Source: a bacterium
GTDB taxonomy: Bacteria > Cyanobacteriota > Vampirovibrionia > Gastranaerophilales > Gastranaerophilaceae
Assembly (NCBI GenBank): GCA_017541465.1
Contig: JAFXYZ010000062.1
Coordinates: 1 to 64,000 of the forward strand
Direction: 5' to 3'
Length of the DNA stretch: 64,000 nt
The translations under genes and the position numbers were made by a program. The notes under the pieces are model-generated. The model saw only the letters and a program-made list of their open reading frames with translations, searched no databases and was not told the origin of the DNA. Shown piece by piece: positions 44,244 through 52,367 of this stretch. Every line of letters begins with the position of its first letter. Positions within the stretch are counted from its first letter, which is position 1.

Positions 44244-45617
44244 TTATCCTTTTAAAATGTAGTCATTTGCGATAATGACCGTAAAATCACTCTCACCGCA
44301 GAAATTTTTCGTGGAATCGTTATCCATAGGAACGGTGCTTATTTCTGAAATTTTGCTCACTATCCCCCTCACGACATCTCTTGAAACGGAGGACTGCTGA
44401 TAAATAATTCTGGTTCTGTCAAAATGCCCTCTTCCGATGCAGTTTACCGCACAGCCGTTGAGTCTCAGCTGTTCCTTAATCCGCATAGCATCCTCCTGCT
44501 TGTCTCTTGAGTACATTATTCCGACCGTTATAATTTTATCCTCTGTTTCTTGTTTTTTGTGGTAAATCATTGAGTCTATGACTTTTTGGGTTTTATCGGG
44601 ATCTAAAATCCAGTAGCTGACGTGTCCTCTCTTGTTCGGACCTCCCGGAAGGGTTGTAATCGTGACACTGTCGGAATCAATTTCTCTTGCAAGCGCAGCA
44701 TACTGAGAGAGCTGATATAAACTCATATCCGTTTTGATGTTTTCATTTGCGATTTTGAGTGCTACCGGAATAGTTTTAATGGAATCGGGCGATTTGAGTT
44801 TTTCAAGCAGTGCCTTTAAAAATGTTTGCTGGCGATAAGTTCGTCCGATGTCCCCAAGCAGGTCTTTTCTGAACCTCAGATACCCTTCAGCATCTTTTCC
44901 GTTAAGGACATGAGCACCTTTTTTGAGGTCGATAAAGAGTTTTCCCGAATAATCGGTGTAGTGCATAGGTTTTTCGATGTATATTGAAACACCGCCCAGT
45001 GCATCGACCAGATTTCTTACTCCGCCTGAGTTTACGATAATATAGTTATTGATTTTAACACCCAAAGTCTCTTCTATGGTCTTTCTTGTTAAATCAATAC
45101 CGCCAAGGGCATAAGCTGCGTTGATTTTCTGAATACCATGGTTATCCGAAATATAAACTTTACTGTCACGCGGGATAGATATTGCATTTATAACCTTATC
45201 CTTCGTGTCAACATTAATGAGGACAATGGTATCAGAGCGCACACCCTTATACGCGTCAGTTCCGATACCGTTTGAGTCAAGACCTAAAAGCAAAATGTTC
45301 TGGTAGCGGTTGAAAAATTTAAACGAAAATTTTCTTGACTTATGTTTAGAGACCTTTTCAAACTCTTTTTGTACTGTCTGTTCAGTTATTGACGGGGTAT
45401 TTGAAGCTGATTCCTCTGCAAATTTACTGCTGACATACATCTTTGCGCTTTCCCAGTTGTCTCTTACGAAATTAAAGAGCGCAAGAACAATCATCACAAA
45501 CAAAACGAACTTAAACAGACGGGAAAAATTCCTGAGGGTTCTTTCCTGAGAAACCTTTTCACTGTCGAGTTTAAGATATTTTTTATATTGTTCGTCTTTG
45601 TCTTTTAATTCGCCCAT
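44244..45617 (-). CDS. LytR-CpsA-Psr (LCP) family protein with LytR_C domain
   Basis: LCP proteins transfer polymers from a lipid carrier to the cell wall or another acceptor. This 457-residue protein has a cytoplasmic N-terminus of about 35 residues, one membrane helix (FKFVLFVMIVLALFNFV), and an LCP domain with LLGLDSNG, RSDTIVLINVD, AISIPRDSKVYI, INAAYALGG and LRFRKD (conserved Asp and Arg of the active site). A C-terminal LytR_C domain of about 90 residues (VGIMYSRDKQEDAMRIKEQL) follows. The substrate is unknown. It is divergent from lpxI. Confidence 0.9.
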   Translation of the reverse strand: MGELKDKDEQYKKYLKLDSEKVSQERTLRNFSRLFKFVLFVMIVLALFNFVRDNWESAKMYVSSKFAEESASNTPSITEQTVQKEFEKVSKHKSRKFSFKFFNRYQNILLLGLDSNGIGTDAYKGVRSDTIVLINVDTKDKVINAISIPRDSKVYISDNHGIQKINAAYALGGIDLTRKTIEETLGVKINNYIIVNSGGVRNLVDALGGVSIYIEKPMHYTDYSGKLFIDLKKGAHVLNGKDAEGYLRFRKDLLGDIGRTYRQQTFLKALLEKLKSPDSIKTIPVALKIANENIKTDMSLYQLSQYAALAREIDSDSVTITTLPGGPNKRGHVSYWILDPDKTQKVIDSMIYHKKQETEDKIITVGIMYSRDKQEDAMRIKEQLRLNGCAVNCIGRGHFDRTRIIYQQSSVSRDVVRGIVSKISEISTVPMDNDSTKNFCGESDFTVIIANDYILKG

Positions 45618-45714
45618 TTCAATAAAAAATCAGCCATCCTAACTTTAATATTCTAACTTAAAAACACAAAAATATCACCCGATTAAGAATAATTTCATCT
45701 GATATGCGTAAAGA

Positions 45715-45743
45715 TTGATGTTTTTTCATGTTGAATATATAAT
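45715..45743 (+). promoter_or_regulatory. Predicted promoter of lpxI-lpxB
   Basis: TTGATG, 17 bases, TATAAT, then AGGAAG before the ATG at 45767. Confidence 0.6.
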
Positions 45744-45766
45744 TGTAAGCATAAAAGGAAGAAAAA

Positions 45767-46582
45767 ATGTCTATCACACTTGAGCACAAACAGGCACTTG
45801 TTGCGGGCAACGGACTTTTGCCCGTAGTATTTTCACAAAACGCACAGGCAAACGGATTTGAGGTTGTCGCAATTTCACTGTCCTCGGACAACAGAAACCA
45901 GCTGAAAAAATATTGCTCAAAGGTGTATGACTGCGCCCCCGGAGAGCTCATCAAGATAAGAGAAATTCTCGAAAAAGAGGGAATAAAGCAATTAACTTTT
46001 ATAGGGAAAGTATCAAAAAGCCTTGTTATTAAAAGACCTAAGTTTGATTCATTCGCACTGGAACTTCTGAAGAAGGTTAAAAAACTCAATGATGATGCGG
46101 TAATGCTTACCATAGTTGATGTTCTTGCCCAGGCAGGGATAACAGTGCTTGACCAGACTATTTTTATCAAAAACCTTATGGCACCAAAAGGTGTACTCGG
46201 TGCAATTCAGCCTACGGAAGCAGATTTGAACGATGTAAACTACGGGTTTGAGATAGCAAAAGAAATGGGCAAACTCGACATAGGGCAGTCCGTAGTCATC
46301 AAAGACCGCATGATTATGGCGATAGAAGCTATTGAAGGCACAGATAAATGTATTAAAAGAGGGGCAAAACTCGCAAAAGAAAATGCCGTTATCGTAAAAG
46401 TAGCAAAACCCCAGCAGGACAAAAGGTTTGATATTCCTGCGTTCGGGCTTAAAACACTAAAGACAATGCACAAATATAACGCAAGACTGATAGCGGTGGA
46501 GGCGGGCGAAACCATTCTCGTTGACCAGAAAAAGACTATTGATTACGCAAATAAGCACAATATAATCGTAATGGCGGTATGA
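45767..46582 (+). CDS. lpxI: UDP-2,3-diacylglucosamine pyrophosphatase (LpxI type)
   Basis: LpxI cleaves UDP-2,3-diacylglucosamine to lipid X and UMP for lipid A. The 271-residue protein has the LpxI (DUF1009) layout: an N-terminal nucleotide domain (AGNGLLPVVFSQNAQANGFEVVAISL) and a C-terminal catalytic domain (GQSVVIKDRMIMAIEAIEGTD, VKVAKPQQDKRFDIPAFGLKT). This type replaces LpxH in alphaproteobacteria, cyanobacteria-related and other lineages. It overlaps lpxB by four bases, which confirms the pathway. The presence of lipid A genes shows an outer membrane. Confidence 0.93.
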   Translation: MSITLEHKQALVAGNGLLPVVFSQNAQANGFEVVAISLSSDNRNQLKKYCSKVYDCAPGELIKIREILEKEGIKQLTFIGKVSKSLVIKRPKFDSFALELLKKVKKLNDDAVMLTIVDVLAQAGITVLDQTIFIKNLMAPKGVLGAIQPTEADLNDVNYGFEIAKEMGKLDIGQSVVIKDRMIMAIEAIEGTDKCIKRGAKLAKENAVIVKVAKPQQDKRFDIPAFGLKTLKTMHKYNARLIAVEAGETILVDQKKTIDYANKHNIIVMAV

Positions 46583-47706
46583 AGAAAATATTTATCATCA
46601 CAGGCGAATATTCAGGCGACAAGCACGCGGCGGATTTAGTGCGTGCGCTTCAGAAACTCAGGCCTGACCTTCAGATTGAAGCAATAGGCGGGGATAACCT
46701 CAAATCAACAGGGATAAAACTCTTCGCCGACCACAGCAAAATGTCCGCAATGGGTTTAGGACTAAAGATTATCTTTGACCACATTATGCTCGGCAGACAG
46801 GTTGCAAAATATTTAAAAGAGGAATATAAGCCCGACTTGGTTGTCCTTATTGACTACGGAGGGTTTAACCTTAACCTCTCAAAAGTCCTGAAAAAATACG
46901 GAATGAAGATTTTTTATTATATTCCCCCACAAATCTGGGCATCGAGAAAATGGCGGTTAAACACAGTCAAAAAGTGTATAGATAAAGTTATTACGATATT
47001 TCCGTTTGAAGAAAAAATGTACAAAGACGCAGGTGTTGATGTTGAATACGCAGGACACCCGCTTCTGAATCAAATTCCGCCAAAGACGGACAAGGACAGG
47101 TTTTTTGAAGAAACAGGGCTCGACAAAAACAAAAAACTTATTTCAATTTTCCCGGGCTCGAGGAAGTTTGAGATTAACAATCTTCTTCGCCTGTTTCTGG
47201 AATCTGCAAGGCTGATAAAACAAAAACACCCCTCAATTCAGTTTGCTCTCTGCCAGGCGCCGACTATTGATGATGATTTAATTATGCCCGACCTCAAATT
47301 TTACGAGGATTTAAACATAAAAGTCCTTAAAAACAGGAACTATGAGCTTTTAAGCACCTCTGATGCCCTTATGCTGGCTTCGGGTACGGTAGCACTTGAA
47401 GCTGCAATATATAACACACCGATGATTATCAGCTACAAAGGACCTCGGCTCTTTTATTATATCTATCTTTTAGTCAGATGTATAAAGCGGGTATGCCTGC
47501 CCAACATCATTCTTGATGAGGATATTGTGCCCGAACTCGTTCAGAATAAGGCAAAGAGCGAAATTATCTCTGATGAACTGTGCAAAATTTTAGAGGATGA
47601 GAGTTATAAAAGAGAATTTGTTAACAAATTGCAACATGTTGTAAATGCACTTACTGTCGGAAATTCGGCCGAAAATGCAGCAAGAATTATCATACAAAAT
47701 ATATAG
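46579..47706 (+). CDS. lpxB: Lipid-A-disaccharide synthase
   Basis: LpxB joins lipid X and UDP-diacylglucosamine to give the lipid A disaccharide. The GT-B type protein has 375 residues, normal for the family. Signatures are IITGEYSGDKHAADLVRAL at the start, GGFNLNLSK, YYIPPQIWASRKWR, HPLLNQ, FPGSRKFEINN and ASGTVALEAAI. It acts at the inner face of the cytoplasmic membrane. Translation is coupled to lpxI through ATGA. Confidence 0.95.
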   Translation: MKKIFIITGEYSGDKHAADLVRALQKLRPDLQIEAIGGDNLKSTGIKLFADHSKMSAMGLGLKIIFDHIMLGRQVAKYLKEEYKPDLVVLIDYGGFNLNLSKVLKKYGMKIFYYIPPQIWASRKWRLNTVKKCIDKVITIFPFEEKMYKDAGVDVEYAGHPLLNQIPPKTDKDRFFEETGLDKNKKLISIFPGSRKFEINNLLRLFLESARLIKQKHPSIQFALCQAPTIDDDLIMPDLKFYEDLNIKVLKNRNYELLSTSDALMLASGTVALEAAIYNTPMIISYKGPRLFYYIYLLVRCIKRVCLPNIILDEDIVPELVQNKAKSEIISDELCKILEDESYKREFVNKLQHVVNALTVGNSAENAARIIIQNI

Positions 47707-47938
47707 ATTTTTTAATTAACACTTTAAATCTTTAAAAAAAAGTTCTATTATATAAAAAAGGTTGAACAGAAATAACAAGTAAATGGTTTTATTAGAATGG
47801 TGTTGAAGGCTATGTTTACGCTCAGTCGAATTATTCTACGAATGCGGTTGATATAACGAATTGTAATAGTTTTTTTTTAAAACTAACAAATTTTTAAAAA
47901 ACGTGGTTTATAGAATAAGTGCGATTTGAGAAGTATAA
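47707..47938 (+). other. Intergenic stretch with a short coding-like remnant
   Basis: Between lpxB and the GGDEF gene, about 47800-47880 read in one frame as NGVEGYVYAQSNYSTNAVDITNCN, followed by a T9 run and then stops. It has no start or ribosome site and is bounded by AT-rich DNA. It may be the tail of a decayed gene or may be chance. Confidence 0.25.
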
Positions 47939-49783
47939 ATGAACAGTAAATCAAAATTACAAAATAAAAATAATACCCCTATAAAAAATATATTGTCGAG
48001 CAACCCCCTTACCCAGGGTGATTTGGTCAAAAAGCTCAACAATTTAAACAACGGAATCAGCTCGGGGACATATACGGGAAGAATTTCTTCGTTAATCGAG
48101 AAACCCTCGAACAGAATTGATTATCCCGAACTGCTTAAAATGCTCAATAAAGCGGTTCAGAAGGCTACCGATGCAAATAAGCTGTTTTCGACAATCCACA
48201 ACTCGTTTTTAACGAGTATCGGCGCGTCCTTCAGCGCTATCGGAATAATCAACGAGCACTCAAAATGTATCAATTTAAGACTGCTTGATAAGGACAGTGT
48301 TGTTTATTCTTCAAGAATTTTCCAGAATGACACTTCAAACGAGATAATAAAAGCTATCGAAAACGACCTTATTGTTTCGGTAAACAACAATTCATTCCTG
48401 AAGGTTCCGCACCTCGAGGACTCCCCCGCCATCATCCTTCCTCTGAAGAATGACAACAATATTGTCGGGGTATTCATCGTAGGCGATTACAGTATTGTTA
48501 ATCACATAAACATCTATGAGCTTATCGCAAGCTACTTTGGGCTTTTCTATAAAAACAACGAAGCTATGAGAAAAGTTTTCCAGAATACGACAGTCGATAA
48601 CCTCACAAACCTCTATTCCCACAGAAGATTTCAGGAGCTGCTCTCGGAGGAACTCCAAAAAGCGAAGAGGGACGAGCAAATGCTCTCTGTTCTCATCTTC
48701 GATATTAACGAAATATCAATAATCAATAAGGAATACGGACACTCAAAAGGTGACGAGGTTATTAAGCACGTCGCGGAAAAAATCAGCCAGAATATCAGAA
48801 AACAGGATATTGCGGGCAGATACGGCGGTGACGAGATAGCCGTTATCCTTCCCGGTATGGATACAAACGAAGCAAAATATATCGCGGAATATATTACCTA
48901 CGTCATTTCCTGTACGTTCATTGATGATGTCGGACCTGTTAAGGTCTCTGTCGGTGTTGCGACTTATCCGAAGGACTCTACCGACCAGGAAAAACTTCTG
49001 ATTTTGACCGAACAGGGCGTATTTGTTTCGAGAAACAAGGGCTACAAAAACGGAACATCAACAATTGTCAGCACTCAGGACTACGATTTTTGGGATGATA
49101 CCGCTCTCAACTCGTTTGCGTCAGTTATCGCAAAACGTCATTCTCAGATAGGTATCAATTTTGAGGAATCTCTGCTTGATAAATTCCAGCACGAGAATAA
49201 CTTAACTCAGACTCACTTAATCGAAATCGTTACCTCGCTTGCAAGTGCAATCGATGCTAAGGACGAATACACAAAAGACCACTCGGCTTCGGTTTCAAGA
49301 TATGCCGTTGCGCTTGCAAAGGCAATAAATCTTCCCGATAAAGACATCGAGAGAATCAAACTCGGTGCGCTTTTACACGATATCGGGAAAATCGGTATCC
49401 CTGAAAACGTACTCAGAAAGCCGACCGTTCTGACGGAAGAAGAATGGGCTGTTTTAAGACAGCACCCGACCATCGGCGCAGACAAGATTTTGAAGCCAAA
49501 CCCCTCACTTCACGACTTAATACCTATCGTTAAATACCACCACGAAAGATGGGACGGCGGAGGCTATCCTGAAGGACTGAAGGGCAAAGAAATACCGCTT
49601 TATGCCAGAATCGTTGCAATTGCGGACTCTTACCACGCGCTCATCAGTGACAGACCGTACAGAAAAGGTCTGAGCATAGATAAGGCGTGCAAAATTCTGG
49701 AAGAAGGCGCAGATAAACAGTGGGATAAAGAACTCGTCAGACAGTTCATCTTAATCGCAGAATCGCTGGGTACAAAGATTTAG
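47939..49783 (+). CDS. GAF-GGDEF-HD-GYP cyclic-di-GMP protein
   Basis: This 614-residue signalling protein has a GAF-like sensor domain (about 75-210), a diguanylate cyclase domain (about 215-378) and an HD-GYP phosphodiesterase domain (about 425-614). The cyclase signature is GGDEI at 296-300, one conservative change from GGDEF. An inhibitory-site motif RKQD lies at 287-290, the standard five residues before it. The HD-GYP part keeps HD at 480-481, HHERWDGGGYP at 534-544 and ADSYHALISDRPYR. Both catalytic halves look active by motif. No membrane segment is present. The ligand of the GAF domain is unknown. Confidence 0.93.
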   Translation: MNSKSKLQNKNNTPIKNILSSNPLTQGDLVKKLNNLNNGISSGTYTGRISSLIEKPSNRIDYPELLKMLNKAVQKATDANKLFSTIHNSFLTSIGASFSAIGIINEHSKCINLRLLDKDSVVYSSRIFQNDTSNEIIKAIENDLIVSVNNNSFLKVPHLEDSPAIILPLKNDNNIVGVFIVGDYSIVNHINIYELIASYFGLFYKNNEAMRKVFQNTTVDNLTNLYSHRRFQELLSEELQKAKRDEQMLSVLIFDINEISIINKEYGHSKGDEVIKHVAEKISQNIRKQDIAGRYGGDEIAVILPGMDTNEAKYIAEYITYVISCTFIDDVGPVKVSVGVATYPKDSTDQEKLLILTEQGVFVSRNKGYKNGTSTIVSTQDYDFWDDTALNSFASVIAKRHSQIGINFEESLLDKFQHENNLTQTHLIEIVTSLASAIDAKDEYTKDHSASVSRYAVALAKAINLPDKDIERIKLGALLHDIGKIGIPENVLRKPTVLTEEEWAVLRQHPTIGADKILKPNPSLHDLIPIVKYHHERWDGGGYPEGLKGKEIPLYARIVAIADSYHALISDRPYRKGLSIDKACKILEEGADKQWDKELVRQFILIAESLGTKI

Positions 49784-49788
49784 CCGTT

Positions 49789-51033
49789 TTAAATGTCTTT
49801 ATCCTCAAGCACTTTTTCGACTATTCCTTTAAGCGCAATTTTGACGTGCGCATAATTTAGTCCGCCCTGCATATAGACGGCATAAGGCGGTCTGACAGGC
49901 CCGTCCGCCGAAAGTTCAATGGTTGAGCCTTCAATGAAGGAACCGCCCGCCATAATGAGCTTGTTATCATACCCCGGGACCTCATCGGGAACGGGTGTAA
50001 GATAGGACTCTATCGGGGAAAGCGACTGAAGTGTTTTGCAAAATTCAAGCAGGGGCTTTTCTTTATCAAACCTTATTGTCTGAATTAAATCTGTTCTTAT
50101 TTCGTGAGGCTTCGGTGTTGAGATGTAGCCGATGTCCTCAAAAACCTGAGAAGCAAGAATTGCGCCTTTTATTGCTTCAGAAACTATGGAAGGTGCCATA
50201 AAAACGCCCTGAAAGATAAGCCTTAACTGGTTGAGCATAGCACCGCCCTCACCTGCAATTCCGGGGGCTGTAAGTTGGCAGGCACTTTGATAGACATACT
50301 CTTCTTTTCCCGCAATATATCCACCCGTTTCAACTATTCCGCCGCCCACGTTTTTGATGAGAGAACCTGCGATTAAATCAGCACCAACCTCAAGCGGTTC
50401 AAGTTTTTCAACAAATTCGCCGTAGCAGTTATCCACAAAACAAATGCAGTTCGGGTTTTTCGCTTTTACAATTTCTATCATCTTTCTGATAGTCTCAATG
50501 TTGAGAGATTTTCTGAGCGAATACCCCCGGGATCGCTGAATTAAAACCATATTAACCGAGGTATCGATTTTTTCTCTTATTGCGTCAAAATCAACGTCCA
50601 TATCGTTAATTAAAGGAATTTCCTCGTATTTTACCCCGTGCCCGATTAAAGATGAGCGCTTATCCCCTCTTTTCCCGATGACCTCTTCCATAGTGTCATA
50701 GGGCGCACCTGCAAGAGATACGAGCTTTTCGCCATAACGGAGGTTTCCGAAAAGACAACAGGCGAGGGTGTGAGTTCCCGAAACGAAATGGTTTCTGACA
50801 ATGGCTTTTTCGGCTTTAAAAATGTCGGCAAAAACATTGTCGAGGGCTTCTCTTCCCATATCGTCGTGACCGTAGCCCGAGACAGTCGCAAAGTGTTCAA
50901 GCCCGATTTTGTTCTTTATAAAGGCACGAAGAACTTTTTCCTGATTATATTCTTTGACCTCATCAACGAAATCAAAGTATTTTTTAACCTTTTCTTCGGC
51001 AGTTTTTACAATGTTTTCAGCAATCTTGTTCAT
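49789..51033 (-). CDS. YnbB-type PLP-dependent methionine gamma-lyase family protein
   Basis: This protein of about 414 residues is a fold-type I PLP enzyme of the family annotated methionine gamma-lyase-like or aluminium-resistance protein. The PLP lysine is in AGSLIKNVGGGI. Other blocks are SGYGHDDMGREALD, VRNHFVSGTHTLA, CFVDNCYGEF and APSIVSEAIKGA. True substrates are poorly known in the family. ATG at 51033 is chosen over a longer frame; neither has a clear ribosome site. It converges with the GGDEF gene, leaving only five bases between stops. Confidence 0.85.
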   Translation of the reverse strand: MNKIAENIVKTAEEKVKKYFDFVDEVKEYNQEKVLRAFIKNKIGLEHFATVSGYGHDDMGREALDNVFADIFKAEKAIVRNHFVSGTHTLACCLFGNLRYGEKLVSLAGAPYDTMEEVIGKRGDKRSSLIGHGVKYEEIPLINDMDVDFDAIREKIDTSVNMVLIQRSRGYSLRKSLNIETIRKMIEIVKAKNPNCICFVDNCYGEFVEKLEPLEVGADLIAGSLIKNVGGGIVETGGYIAGKEEYVYQSACQLTAPGIAGEGGAMLNQLRLIFQGVFMAPSIVSEAIKGAILASQVFEDIGYISTPKPHEIRTDLIQTIRFDKEKPLLEFCKTLQSLSPIESYLTPVPDEVPGYDNKLIMAGGSFIEGSTIELSADGPVRPPYAVYMQGGLNYAHVKIALKGIVEKVLEDKDI

Positions 51034-51110
51034 AGAATAATCAAAACACAAAAATAAGACAAAATAAAGCAAATTAAATTTCCTCCTCTCCTTGGATATT
51101 CGTGTTAAAT

Positions 51111-51190
51111 CCCTCGCCCCTTGAGGGAGAGGGGTAGTTTTTCGAGTTTAAAATCGGAGATTTTCAACTCAGAAAAACGGGGAGAGGGGT
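51111..51190. repeat. CTCTCC palindromic element (intergenic copy)
   Basis: It begins CCCTCGCCCCTTGAGGGAGAGGGG, here in two pieces, then a long inverted repeat (arms 51137-51155 and 51159-51178, one extra base), then GGGGAGAGGGGTT. Same plan as the copy inside the prepilin gene at 16233-16356. Confidence 0.65.
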
Positions 51191-51300
51191 TAAAAAACAA
51201 ATTATTAAGTTTTGTTAAGCAAATTACTATTCTACAAATAGCTTACTATTGTTGAATGTTGAGGAATTTTTTAAAATTAAAAAAACAAAAGTTGAAAAAT

Positions 51301-51459
51301 TTTTCTATACATCCACCATGATGTGTGGTTTAATTGAAACATACAAGGATGGGCTTTTGAGAAAGCCGACCATACAAAAGATTTAGCCAAGAAATTGGCT
51401 GTATTAGGGGAGGAGATTTGGAAAAATCCAAATTCGAGCCGCAATTAAGCGGCTTTTTT
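51301..51459 (+). ncRNA. Hairpin-rich transcript candidate, class unknown
   Basis: Successive hairpins are CATCC...GGATG enclosing CCAC..GTGG; ATGG-GCTTT..AAAGC..CCAT; AGCCAA-GAAA-TTGGCT with a GNRA loop; and TTTGGA..TCCAAA. A good terminator (51437-51459) follows. It fits a small RNA of about 150 bases or a leader. A short open frame (ADHTKDLAKKLAVLGEE...) also crosses it without a start codon, so a gene remnant is the alternative. Confidence 0.35.
51437..51459 (+). terminator. Intrinsic terminator
   Basis: AGCCGC, AATTAA, GCGGCT followed by T6. No annotated gene ends here, which supports a short transcript upstream. Confidence 0.8.
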
Positions 51460-51548
51460 GTTGTTTATAAATATTCCGAAATTATGTTATAATTTCGAAA
51501 AATGTGGTATTATAAATATAAGATAATTTAAGAGAAAGAGAGATTTTT

Positions 51549-52275
51549 ATGTCAAATTTAAAAAATAAAGTTATTCCTACCCCCCCCCTATAAATATCAT
51601 GGGTTTACATTAGCAGAAACTCTGATAACTCTTGTCATCATCGGAGTTATTGCGGCAATAACTGTTCCAACCTTAATAATGAAACATCAAAAAGAAGAAA
51701 TGGTTACAAGGTTAAAAAAAGCGTATTCTTCTCTTGCTCAAACTACATCAAGAGCAATTGCCGATAATGGTCCGATTAACACTTGGGAAGTTCTTAGTGC
51801 AGGTAATGATGGTTCTAATATTTTTAATAAAAAATATTTGTTACCATATCTTAATGTGATGAAAGACTGTGGTAGCAGAACTGATGCAGAGTGTGAGTTT
51901 GTTACACATTATATAGATGGTACTAATGAAGAAGTTTTGTCAGATACTTTTGCAAGATTTTTTCTTAGTGATGGAACTTTTATTGCAACCAGAGCTTGGG
52001 TAAATGACAATTACAAATATATTACTCTCCGAATTGATATTAACGGCAGAAAAGGACCAAATCGCTTTGGAAAAGACATATTCAAATATCAGTATCATAT
52101 TACAAGAAATGATGTTGAAAATGGTTCAACTATTGAAGGCAAATTTTTACCTGAAGGTTTTAATGGTACTCCGGAGCAAATCCTTAACAATTGCAGCAGA
52201 ACAGGTACAGGAGAAGTCTGCGCTACTAAAATAATGAGAGACAGCTGGCAGATAAAAGACGACTATCCTATGTAA
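51549..52275 (+). CDS. Prepilin-like protein, out of frame at a C9 tract (phase OFF)
   Basis: The ATG at 51549 begins MSNLKNKVIPTPP, then nine C (51580-51588). With nine, the next codons are CTA TAA and translation stops. With eight, the frame reads PTPPYKYHGFTLAETLITLVI and on through IMKHQKEEMVTRLKKAYSSLAQTT, DINGRKGPNRFGKD and IMRDSWQIKDDYPM. The whole span is 727 bases, one more than a multiple of three. The leader is short (about 17 residues). The body resembles the gene at 56950. GAGAAAGAGAGA precedes the ATG. Frame restoration by loss of a single C makes this a candidate switch; a sequencing error is the alternative. Confidence 0.75.
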
Positions 52276-52316
52276 ACTGTAAGTTTAACATACCTGCCCA
52301 AAAATTTTAAAATAAT

Positions 52317-52350
52317 AAAAAAGCAGAGATTATAAAATCTCTGCTTTTTT
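52317..52350. terminator. Bidirectional intrinsic terminator
   Basis: AAAAAGCAGAGATT pairs with AATCTCTGCTTTTT. It lies between the convergent prepilin and gdhA genes. Confidence 0.93.
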
Positions 52351-52367
52351 GTATAAATAATAATTTA

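Larger units (their letters stand above)
51034..51548. other. Gap of 515 bases: palindromic element, structured stretch and prepilin promoter
   Basis: From left to right: the start region of the PLP enzyme; a CTCTCC-type palindromic element (51111-51190); an AT-rich spacer; a hairpin-rich segment with a terminator (51301-51459); and the shared upstream box of the prepilin family (51480-51545). No convincing gene. Confidence 0.6.

Noticed and set aside
45658-46170. 170-codon ORF on the minus strand
   Set aside because: It is antisense to lpxI and has a Ser/Phe-rich composition typical of shadow frames.
51301-51459. 6S RNA, SRP RNA or tmRNA
   Set aside because: None of the conserved loops of these RNAs is recognisable; only generic hairpins and a terminator are.
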